From positions 30,507,657 to 30,571,656 of the forward strand of contig NC_046674.1 of NCBI RefSeq assembly GCF_003369915.1: 64,000 nucleotides of DNA, given 5' to 3'. Shown one piece after another: positions 1 through 11,278 of the stretch (position 1 is the stretch's first letter; the number at the start of each line of letters is the position of its first letter). The notes below the pieces were generated by a model, which did no database searches, was not told where the DNA came from, and saw nothing but the letters and a program-made list of their open reading frames with translations. Source of the DNA: Drosophila miranda (Eukaryota > Arthropoda > Insecta > Diptera > Drosophilidae). The position numbers and the translations under genes were made by a program.

Positions 1-763
1 AAAGTGTCCTCGGACATTCAAAATTCAAAAGAACGTACGTTCCCTTGCAGAGGGCTGCCTCGTATGGGTGTATGGAAGGGGGAAATTCCAATGAACGCTC
101 TTTGACGTCTGACTTATTACAGTTTTTGGATACGGAAAACCTGATGGGACTATTGGTTGCAAGTGCGTGCAAGTGCAAGTGGACACTCGAGTGTCACAGT
201 GTGCGCTGGATGGGAGCACACAAAAGTCAAAACATTTTGAGTACATCCCCTCGGTGCCTCAATCCTTTGCAGCAAATGTCGCAATCAAAAATCATCTCCT
301 GTGGTGGAGAAATTGTGAATACGCAATGTTGTCAGAAGAAGAGGCAGGGCCTCTTACAAGGGCCACTATTATCATATGGCATAAATATCAATTGTTCCGT
401 GATGAACACTCTTCTACTCTTGTGTGGCAGCCGCCCACACACACAAAAATAACAAGTATTTTACAAAATCAACGCGAAAAAAATTTCTTGTGCGCCAAAC
501 AGCTCACAAAAATAAACAAAGTGATAAAGAAAGTGAAAGAGAGAGGAACAGAGCAGGAAGTACAAAGTTGTCTGCGGAATTGCGCCCATTGGAATACCCT
601 AGATCCTTAGAGAAATAACAAAAATGGAATAAAATATAAGTAATTCATGATAATTCTGTAATTCAAAGATACACACAAAGATACACCCAAAGAAATGGGC
701 CCTCATATTTAAAATATATATATTTCAAGTAAATATATTCCCTACAAATTGAATATACATATT
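1..763. other. non-coding stretch
   Basis: Open frames of 60-147 codons occur on both strands but overlap each other, have no recognisable domain and no splice context. From about 620 the sequence becomes AT-rich. I see no gene, RNA or known repeat here. Confidence 0.5.
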
Positions 764-1138
764 CAGCCAGGCTCCGTTTTTCACATTGACAAAAGTGAAA
801 ATTTTACTTGAATTTTACTTTACTTTTGAATACACATAAATTGGGGCTCCCGTTTTCACAACGAAAACATTTCCGTGCTAAAGGAAAAAAATAGATGACT
901 TATTGGTGCATTAACATAAACTTGACACCTACATATATCAGGGTAATTTAACTTTTGCTTTCTTTATAAATAATTTTATTTTAACCCAATCTCAAATTTG
1001 GCTCGGAAAAAATTGGCCAGGGCAACAAAAATTTTCGTTTTGGTGCAAACAGCAAAAAAATGTGAAAACTGGAGAACCTCAAAACGAAAACGAAACGCAA
1101 CTTTTTCGTAAAAGTAAATGAAAAACGGAGCCTGCCTG
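764..1138. mobile_element. MITE-like element with nested inverted repeats
   Basis: The ends form an inverted repeat: CAGCCAGGCTCCGTTTTTCA at 764 pairs with the reverse complement of the sequence ending at 1138, with one mismatch over about 20 bases. A second, inner inverted pair (about 843-860 with about 1061-1078, roughly 15 of 18 matching) lies inside the first. The interior is short, AT-rich and non-coding. This is the form of a non-autonomous DNA transposon of about 375 bp. I could not find a clean target-site duplication, so the superfamily is unassigned and the ends could be off by a few bases. Confidence 0.6.
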
Positions 1139-4100
1139 ATTATATGGTATTGAACTGACTTTCAGTATTTTTTTTTTTTAAATACCGAACATTTAATTTA
1201 AATATCGGTATGTCTCTTTTCAATATGCCATTTTTCTTTGAGTGTAGATAATATGAGGATTTCGAAAAGATTTGAAAAAATCCGTATTTAATTCCCATCC
1301 TTCTCTATTTTCTAAGTATATTTGAAGTTTGAAGGAAGTGGCTCTTGCATATATGTAAGCTTTGACCCATTTGATATATTCCTACAAATATAAGGTTATC
1401 CGAAATTCATATTTATGAATACTATATGTATAACCAAATAAACTGTTTGATTTCTGTTTCGTCTCTTATTTCAGAAGTTTTATTTCATCCTACCATAATC
1501 GACACCTTTATTCGAGTATCACCTCAAGAACGAAATAAGGACAGTGTGTTTGACTTGTTTGCCAACTTATATTCCCGGCTCATCATCAAATGTCATTTAC
1601 AGCGCATCGCGGGACAAGCAAGAAAGTAAGATTTAGCGGAGGAAGAAGCGACGCGACCGTTCAGGTTCTGAACAAAACCGAAACCAAAATGCAAAACGTG
1701 ACTTTTCCTGGTGCCGTCGACTGAGGCGCTAACTGACAGACTTTCCCACTGCGGGTGGACAGTGGGTGGAGGAGGGGTAGGCTGACGAATGGACAGCCAG
1801 CCAGACGAATGGATGGATGGATGGACCAACTTGGGGGCTGGCAGTTTTGTAAATTTGTTTGCCTTTCCTCGCGCGGTCTTTGCAATTATAATAATAATTA
1901 TTAGCGAAGCAAGTCAAGAAGCAACCAAGCCACACCACACCACACTGGTGGGTCGTCGCGGCGACGAGCCCTTTTAATATCAATAAGCGGCAGGGGAGGC
2001 GAGACGCGGTCTCTGTGGATGATGAGGCGCGAGGGGCAAGGGGTACGAAAATGAATGAAGGAAATCCCCAATTGTTTGATTCTCGGATGCAATATGAGCA
2101 ACAACCAAAAAAAAGATACAAGGAGAGATTTTTAAGGAGAAGATATGGGGAGAGATATAAACGATATATTTACTAAGGAATACTTGTTACTGCGACCCAT
2201 TTATAGAGATGTAATGGAATCGAATGGAAATCCTTGCAGAGATGTAATCCCTTTCTGATTAAAATAGTTATTGCTAAGTAGACACTGAATATATTTATGA
2301 ATCTAACAATTACCATACGCCAAATCCTGATCCTGATCCTGAGTAGCTAAGGGTGTTGTATCCAATATTCTCTGTTGTGTCTGCCACCAATGAAGAGGCA
2401 CATTCTTCGTTTAGGGGCAAGATATCAGCTACTTAAGGGGCAGCCCTCGTATATGGATGTCTCCTCGTTGTGGCCATCATCTGAATTGAGTAGAACCGAG
2501 GAGAGTAGAGTAGACTGGAGTGGAGCAGAGCAGAACTCTCATAAAAATCAATTTCAATTTTCAGCTAACAACAAATGTGCGCATTATGCAACGGTCGGTC
2601 GGTCGGAAGGTCGTTCGTTTCTCGATGACAGAGACTATGGTGACGCAGAGGAAACTTGAAGGAAACCGCAGGCTGACCGAGTTTTTGGGGGTTTGCTGGA
2701 TGGGTTTGGGTGGTGGTGGTGCTGCTGCTGTTGCTGGTGGGTTTGTGGGAGGTACTACTGCTGCTCGGTGGGTGGGTGGTTTGTTGCTTTCGAAGTGAGT
2801 TAAACCGCAAGAACCGCTCGCTTGGCGAACTGCGGCCTGACCTGCTTACTTGAGTGCTGGACACAAAATACGGGGGGTTTTTCTGTATGTGTGTGTGTGC
2901 GTGCAACATGCAACAAGCTTGCCTGCTTGCCGGCCCTCCGCCCCTCCCTTCAGGTGTCTGACGTCAATGAACACGCAACCCCACCACAATGGCCACAATG
3001 CAACAGACAGGGCACAGAGGACAACGACAACAACAATAGCAAAACTTCAGTGCAATGCGATGACAAATGATTAAAAACCAAACAAAAAGAAAGTTTCAAG
3101 AGTTTTCCCAGTTTTCCCTCTAGCAAACGCAAAAGAAACAAACATTAAAAGGATTTTCTTTACCCCGTTGGACAACCAACAAGTTTCCCATTTAACAATG
3201 ACTGCAGGCCATAAAAACTAGCTCTTTTTTCCAAATCGAGATTGTGCAACAATCGATATATCGATAATCTTTCGATAATTGTATCATTAAAGTGCAGCCA
3301 AAAAATATTGTGTAATGCAATATCTTTGGCTCGGAGAACGACTGGACATCCGGGGAAAGACCTAACCGGCGGCATCCTTGAGGGCGGCACGCGTGGCGAA
3401 TCGTTGCTTCATAGCCAACAAGCACACGGGCCAGACGGGCCAGGGTTAAACAATCATTCAAAATCTTCTGCTTCTCCAAATCGGTCTTGAGTGGCTTCAG
3501 AATGTCTTTGAAAACCAACGAGATGTGGTCTTCATTCTCTCATTCCCGTCCTTTCACCCGATCATTTATGCATCCACTCGCATTTTCAGCATAGCCCTAA
3601 CCAGTCGAATCTCTCCACTTGTGTTGATGGGTGGACCTGCCTCCTAACCATTTCCACGGTTGCCATGATGCCTTTTGGGGACGGTCAAAATGGCTCTAGG
3701 ATGTCATGTGCCAGTGCTATGCCAGGACCCAGCATTATCCAGCAAGCCCACAGCCTCCATTGGGTAAAATATGTTTGAGTTTACTGTTTATCAGAGGATC
3801 TCCGCGCTTTCACATTTCTCTTTTTTTTGTGAATCCCAGCATCAATGTTTTCCTTAAGTTACAGAATTTGTTAAATGAATCAGAAGACAATTTGTAAGAA
3901 AAATACTACCTCTTGCCCAGACAGAGATTGGAACTGTTCCCATAATCGCTTGCTGACAGAGTAATTAATTAAGTTCTGGCCTAATCCATATGGTAAGTAA
4001 CTAAGTCCAACTGTTTGACACGAAACCACATACAGACTGAGAATTCTGCTGTGGTTAGTGCTAATGCACCCTGATATGCCCATTGATCAATGGCATTGTC

Positions 4101-6513
4101 TTAAGAGCCTTACCGACGTTTTTTGTGTTTTGAATAAGTCCCGCGCCCTCTGTGACAGTGAGAGATGAGTGCAGAGTGAGTTTAGATAATGGGAATTATG
4201 AATAGACCACCCACAAAACGAGATAAAAGATAAAATATATAATAAGGTATACCATTCTGGTATAATTGGTATAACTGTATCAGCTGTATTTTTAATCTTT
4301 AAGATCTCTTTGTAACCATTCTTCTAATCCGATTTTCATTTAAATTTGAAGGACTTACCTTATTTACGATATATTGGGTATTAAAGTCCGCACAATATCT
4401 GAAATAAAAACGGATTTTCTCATTACAACAATAACGAAGAGAGAACAACGAAGAGAGTGTTCAAATATAATCAATTCTATTTGATTAACTGTTAAATCAA
4501 ATCGAGAGTGTAAACAATATGTTAACAGCTTTATTATCGCACATCGATATGGGAGCTGTCGGTGACGGTGACGGTGTCGGCGACAGTTCGGTTTCGGGGG
4601 GATGTTCGTGGGCGAACCTTGTGCGGGCCTCTATGTGTAATTCCGATAGTACGATACTTCGATTATTCGACTACTCGTATGCGTATGAGTCAGTAAGTAG
4701 ACCAACATTTGATCACTGTGTACCCCCACAGCCGGCCATAGATAAAACGACACAAAAACAGAGAACAACAACTAAACCCCAAATGAGAATGAAACAAAAA
4801 AAAGTAGTTACCACCGACTAGAGGATACCCATTACACAGGTTTCATTGCGACCTATCTAATGGGGAAAACTCTTTTTAGAGAAGGCAGACGTTTTCTTAT
4901 TCGGTTTGCTATCCCATTTCGATGGATCTATAAATGATAATATTATATAAAAATACATATATTAATATCCTGCAGTAAATCTTTAAAATTGTGGATTATT
5001 TGTATTATATGTATATAAGTCTATCAAATATAAGCACCATATCTTTGACAACTTTTCTGCTGTTGGGAGGTTGCTCTCTGAGTTACATATTTAAATTAAA
5101 AATTCGGGTTATAAATTGATTTAAACAAAAATGTCGTTTTGATAAGACCCATATTTAATCTAAATATAAAACACTATAAAATAAAAATAGCATACAAAAT
5201 TTCAAGGAAATATTTTTAATCTAAATATACAAATATTTAATTTAAATACGAAAACGATTTATTTTTAATATGAAGTATGTATCAAAATTTAAGTGAAAAC
5301 TTTTGCTTTTTATAATTTCCACACTCGGTGCAAATCTATTGGAGTGTAAATATTAAAATTTCAGGGCTGTACATGTTCTCTATAGACTCTATAGACTCTC
5401 TACGAGGAGAAATAGATGTGAGGGAAATAAAAATGCAAAAAACCATTTGGAATTGTGGCCATTCGTTCTGTGAATATAATGAGGCAACGGCAGCAAAAGC
5501 ATTGGCAATGGCAATGGCAACGGCAACGGGGCGTACGATGAGGGGATAAGGGGCAGTGCGGCATCGATGCCGGGGCGTAATTAAAAATTTCTTATCTGCG
5601 AGTATTTCCATTTTCAATTGTTAATTGTTGTGGCTCTGGGGTTCTACTAATACTATGCGTATGTACAGACAGGTAATGTATCTATATCTACATAAATTTA
5701 TGTGTGTACGAGTAAACACATGGCCATATACACAGGGCCGCACTGTACAAAGGAATCCCCTTAAACAGGAGTGAAATGTAAGATCTGTAAAGAGACGGAT
5801 CTGAGATCTTTAGAGTCTCTTTAATGACTAGTACTCTTGGCTTTTATATCATACTTATAATGAATTAACTGATATTAAAACACTGATATAATTCAAGTTT
5901 AATCGCATACTCGATGATAAGATAGATTGCCTGAGAGATACATATCATTCCTTAATATTATATGTATGTATTTTTATGTGGCCGAAAAAAGTGAACTTTG
6001 AATGACAGGAAAAGGGGGAATATAGATTAGAAAAGATTACCTAAGGTTAGGCAATAGAAAGTACGTTTAAAAGAACATAAGATAAGCGTAGGAGAACGAG
6101 ACGGTTACCATAGATTGCGTTATCCCTGGTTAGGGTCTGTGTATCTGCTGTATTTTTCCTTTCAAAGTTTGGAAAAAGCTGCACAGGATTATTCCAATTC
6201 TGTTTAATAAAGCTGTCGTTTTCGGAAGTTTGGTTGCATTCGAATGAGGGAGAAAACTAAAATCATTCAATGTGGAAATCCAAATCATAGTGTTTGTCAA
6301 AGTTGCAGCCCACCCTCGCACACACGGAAGATCCTGTTAATTACAGCCTTGGGTTTTTCACTTTCCATTTCCTGGCGGAAGCAGCATTAGCAGCAACAAA
6401 ACCGCAGGCCGCAGAAAATTTCGAGAGGCAGAGGCACGACCTGCACAGGAGCTGACAGTGCTACTTGGACTTGTGTTTGTGTATGTTTTTTTTATATTCA
6501 TTTATTTATCTCT
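1139..6513. other. gene-free stretch
   Basis: No exon set can be supported. The stretch holds AT-rich DNA, a few purine/GT-rich patches (about 2700-2790) and a TATCGATA site with neighbouring CGATA motifs at 3251-3275. One minus-strand open frame (3400-3518) looks faintly protein-like and is listed as a finding. It may be intergenic or part of a large intron. Confidence 0.4.
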
Positions 6514-7229
6514 GTGATATACTTAAGAACTACTATTAACTATACAGGAGTACTTAGGGGACTGCATTACTGGCGAAAAGCATTGCTTCGCAAGCGCGTT
6601 GACATCTGTTCCCTTTTTCCTTTCAACCCAGCATGCTATCCGTGGGATGAGGGTGTGGGTCCATCGCCCTTTGGGTTAGTTGTCCCACCAGGTCTGCAAT
6701 CAGTGATTGCTGCTCCTTCTGGCGGCGTCCCTATAACTCGGCTTTGGTGCGTACTTGCGTAACACTATCCTGCGTGGCGTCGTGAATCTCCTTCCTTTCC
6801 CTTATCTGCTGCCCAAGGGGACCTAGTCCGGCGATGACCAGCGCTGTTTCGTCCGAGATGGTTCGGAACGAGCACGCGATCCTGAGGGCGCATAATCTGC
6901 ATGTTGAATTCATGTAGCCCTTCGCATGTAGCTCTTCACCTTCGCGTCTTTAGCCCACACTGGCGCCGCGTAGACTATCTGTGACGTCACGACGCTCGTC
7001 AGCAGCTTCCTCGTTGCCTTTTTCGGCCTCTAGTGTTTAGAAGCGGACTTGCTGTGGACCGACTCCAGGTGCTCTTTGAAGGACAGGCGGGTGTCCATGA
7101 GGACTAGGTACTTGATTGACCTCTGCGATTGGATCGTGGTCCCCACAACCAGCACTCTGCCGGTTTCGACCACTTTCCTACTTAATAATAGGAACTCCTC
7201 CGTTTTATGAGCCACTCGGACACTCTCCA
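6514..7229 (-). pseudogene. decayed LINE fragment, R1/LOA type, 3' part of ORF2
   Basis: On the minus strand, reading from 7229 down, broken frames give the stretch that follows the RT domain in R1/LOA-type non-LTR retrotransposons: a segment with KTEEFLLLSRKVVETGRV, then a match to the usual IKYLGV..DTRLSF block with residues lost, then VYAAPVWAKDAKV-like and FRTISDETALVIAGLGPL segments. Frame changes at about 7030 and 6910 and stops show that it is dead. Only the C-terminal part survives; the upstream part is replaced by the DINE-1 copy that starts at 7230. The superfamily call rests on remembered family motifs, so the exact clade (R1 or LOA) is uncertain. Confidence 0.65.
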
Positions 7230-8384
7230 CTCAAAATAAGTATTGGGGTATATTAGATTTGTGGTAAAAGTGGATGTGTGTAACGTCCAGAAGGAATCGT
7301 TTCCGACCCCATAAAGTATATATATTCTTGATTAGCATCAATAGCCGAGTCGATTGAGCCCTGTCTGTCTGTCCGTCTGTCCGTCCGTCCGTCCGTCCGT
7401 CCGTCCGTCCGTCCGTCCGTCCGTCCGTCCGTCCGTCCGTCCGTCTGTCCGTCTGTCCGTCCTCTTCAGCGCCTAGTGCTCAAAGACTATAAGAGCTAGA
7501 GCAACGATGTTTTGGATCCAGACTTCTGTGATATGTCACTGCTACAAAAATATTTCAAAACTTCGCCCCGCCCACTTCCGCCCCCACAAAGGACGAAAAT
7601 CTGAGGCATCCACATTTTTAAAGATACGATAAAACCAAAAACGCAGAATCGTAGAGGATGACTATATGTTCTAGAATGTAAGATCTCAACCAGATCGTAT
7701 AATTATTATAGCCAGAATCAAGAAAACAATTTCATTTTTTCTCGCTCTGTCTCTCTCTAACACACAGGTTTCATGGTCGGTTTTGCCAATTGCAAAATAT
7801 GAGTTCAAGGATCTCAGAACCCATAAGAGCTAGAGCAACCAAATTTGGTATCCACACTCCTGTGATTTCGGACCTTGACCGTTTTGTGTCAAAATTTCGC
7901 CACACCCCCTTCCGCCCCCGCAAAGGACGAAAATCTGGGGCATCCACAAATCTCAGAGACTATTAACGCTAGAGTAACCAAATTTGGTATCCGCACTTCT
8001 GTTAGATCTCACTATAAAACGTATATCTCAGAATTTCGCCCCACCCCTTTCCGCCCCCACAAAAGACGAAAATCTGTTGCATCCACAATATTGCACATTC
8101 GAGAAAACTAAAAACGCAGAATCATAGATAACGACCATATCTATCAGATTGCTGAATCTGGATCAGATCAGATAATTTTTATAGCCAAAAGCAAGAAATC
8201 AATTTGCAGTGGCTACGCAGCGCCCGACGTCACGCTCAGACTGATATTCTGTCTCTCTCGCACGCACTCTTTGTCGTGTCGTTTAATATTAGCGGCGTCT
8301 GCCGGAGGAGAGCCATACTGACTAAGTATCGGGTATAAATGTAGAGTTGCGGTGTCCGCAGCAACTCACAACGTTCCCCCTCGT
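7230..8384 (+). mobile_element. DINE-1/INE-1 (mini-me) Helentron-type element, copy A
   Basis: A non-autonomous element of about 1.15 kb. The left end is the ACTCAAAATaAGTATTGGGG form of the family's short inverted end, lacking the first TATACCCGAT. Next come TATATAT, the core TTCTTGATtAGCATCAATAG, a very long (GTCY)n tract (7362-7462), three degenerate internal modules (each with 'AGAGCTAGAGCAACnA' and 'CCGCCCCCnCAAAGGACGAAA'), and a hairpin (GAGTTGC / GCAACTC, 8343-8367) just before the terminal CCCCCTCGTT. It belongs to internal subtype 2 ('ttttgccaattgcaaaatat'). DINE-1 copies encode no protein; small frames inside are chance. Confidence 0.88.
7362..7462 (+). repeat. (GTCC/GTCT)n microsatellite inside DINE-1 copy A
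   Basis: About 25 tandem GTCY tetramers, mostly GTCC. It lies exactly where mini-me/DINE-1 elements carry their proto-microsatellite, right of the conserved core. It is the longest such tract in the window. Confidence 0.9.
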
Positions 8385-10801
8385 TTTTTCTATCTTTTGA
8401 TCAATAGCAGTCGTACTCCGATTTCTATTTCATTTGCTTTTGCTAAATTAATGCCAAGGCACTTGGCCCGGGCATCAAGTCGCCTATTTTAAAGCCTCGG
8501 CTCACCCTTCGGGCTCTACTGCGGCGCTGCTCCACACACCGCTTCCATTTGCGGGATGCGGCACGCGACTTGCGACTCGCGACTATGCCCCTGCGTCTGA
8601 ACAAAAAAAAAGCAGGAAAAATAAAAACAAAAGCAGACAAGAATTCGGCTAAAATGCCAGTCATGTAGCGACGGAACGTTTATTTATTTAATTTATTCCG
8701 GTTTCTGTTTCACTTCTCTTCTCCTCTTCGTTGACAAAACATTGCCCGAAATGATTAAGCCGCCGTAAAGGTGTTAGACCTCCCCCCCTGCCCCTTTATG
8801 GAGCGCTAATTGGTTGTTAAATCGCTTATAGTTAAATATTCGATGCCGATATTCGATCATGGCCGTAGGAGATCTCCATCTTCTTGTGGAAAATGGAAAT
8901 GCCAAACATTAGTGTCCACAAATTAAGTTATAATTCGCTGGCACTCGATTAAATAGTTTAGAAATGGTAATTGAATGCCTAACGACAGATCCTTGGAATG
9001 CGATCACAAATCTAGTAGAGTTCCTTTCTGTATATTCTACTAGTTTTCTACAGTTCTGATTGTCGGCTGCTCCCAGGCAAATAACAAAAACAAAAAAAAA
9101 AGCACAACACACAGAGCCATCTATCTCAATCCCAATGATTCGTGACACTTAGCAAATATTTGCACCCTCATTTGCTATTCCCTGTAGGGGTACCGGTACC
9201 AATGCATTGGTGATATACAAATGTATATCGTAATCGCATTTTCTATGCAAGTACATTCCAAGAATGAACGGAAACATAAATCGACTCCAGCATTTAAGAG
9301 GAAGTTCTCGTTTCACATGTAATTCTTTAATATATGAAACCAAAAACATCAAATGGAAAAATTATTCCAGGGACATAATGACATGTGTATAAATTCGGGC
9401 GTGAAATTGGTGCCCTGAATCACTTTACAAACAATTTGTGTAGAGATCTTGGTAATTCGTTGATCGTATAATCAGAACTTCTTTATTGTCTTCTTGGGAA
9501 ACATAATTTATATATATCCATACTGATATTATAAACTAGAGATATCCCAAGATAAGTGACACTTAAGCAGAGATAACTTGAAGTTAACTTGCTGCCACAC
9601 TGGTTGTACGAGTACGACGCAGATCTATTTATTATAGACTCAAATGATATCTGGCTCAAATTTGATTCGCAAATACTAGACCAAGTTCTGTTTTTGTTGT
9701 TTGATAAAACGATAGCTGCTCCGTTAGCTCTCTTTTTCTCTTACTCTCTCTTATCGGGCTTTGGGAGGTCTATGACATTTGGTGGGCTCTGTTAGAGCCG
9801 GGGAGAAGCCGCGAATGGTGGAAAGGGGACAAAAGTCTAAATTTAGAAAAAACTTTTGACAGTCCATCGAAGCGTTACGTTGATAATATTCGTACGATGT
9901 GTATAACTCTTTTTTCTCTATTTTTTTTCTGGGCCGTAAGCTCCCTTGTGTGGGCCACTTTCCGACGGTTTGAGCCACCTTCGGGGGAAACAATGTAGGG
10001 CCAAGAAGTTCCTTTTGCTGAATATGTGCTTATATTCCTCTCTATGTATATAGTTTCACTCTCTGTCTCTCTTACTCTCTCTATCACACACTTTGCAGCA
10101 CGTGCAAATTGCACTTTCACTATTCTCTTCCTCTCTCTCTCTCTTTTGAATGATCTTTCACCAGAGTCGAGACTTGTTTGTCGCATTCGCATACGCAGCA
10201 GAAGGCGTTCCGAGTAAAGTCCAGCGAATGATGCCAAAGTTCATCCGTGATATCGTGGCTTGTTCTACCAATAAATAAATGAGCTAATACAAAAATTACA
10301 TAATTACTTGGGACACTAGGTTACTCTGATCACACTAAAACGGGAAACTAGAAAAGGACGATTGCAGCGATATTCTTGGCTTTACTAGAACCTACGTACA
10401 GCAAAGGATCATGTGCTCATGGTTGAAACTGAGGTTGAGCGATCGAATAGGATGTTCTTACTGGAAGATCAAACATTCTGATGACAGGAAAACAAAAACG
10501 GTGGATGTTACTGGATCAGTGAGCAGAATAACCAGAAGCAGTAATTCTCTAGATGGTCTTCCTTAATGGTGTAACAGACCTTTTCATGAACTCCATTTAT
10601 TCAATGATCTTCAGGCACGTGAAATCTTATGCTAATCCAAGGTCATGATTGAACGACACTTTTGATCATAACTTAGTGATTGTGTTGTGTTTTCCTCATC
10701 GATCATCCAGCGATCTCTTATGGAAGCAGGGAGGACTTAATGTGACTGACTGGCTTAGTATTTCAAGAACATAAGTTCTCTTAAGTTTCCCCACTACATC
10801 G

Positions 10802-10885
10802 TCCTCTCCCACTCCCACTCCCCCTCCCTCTCACTCTCTCTCTCTCTTTCGCTCCCGCTCTCTCTCTCGCTCTATCTGTCTCTCT
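10802..10885 (+). repeat. (CT)n-rich pyrimidine tract
   Basis: Imperfect CT/CCT repeats interrupted by GCTC words. Confidence 0.85.
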
Positions 10886-11242
10886 TAGATTATACTACAT
10901 TGGAATCGTAGCTGTTTTGAGGGCTTATCAATATTGTACGGTTTTCTTGGATTCTTATTGTGGTGCTGTATGTGTGTGTCTCTGTGTTATTTTTCATTAC
11001 GTAGTACTGATACGGATACGGAGGCCGACCGAAGGCAGTAATCACAAGAGTCACAGCCGCCGCACACCACCACACAAACCACTGCTACAATTCCATTTCC
11101 ATCCCATCCAGAATTCCAGAAATTCATGACAAATATTTGAGACTGTGTGCTTGGGCTGTGTGTACAAATTAATTCATTTTCATTTTATATAAACTGTGTT
11201 TTAACCGGAGAGGAGGCTGCCTGCTGCTGCTCCTACTGCACT

Positions 11243-11244
<2 letters not shown>

Positions 11245-11275
<31 letters not shown>
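11245..11275 (+). repeat. (AG)n microsatellite
   Basis: About 15 uninterrupted AG dinucleotides. Confidence 0.95.
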
Positions 11276-11278
<3 letters not shown>

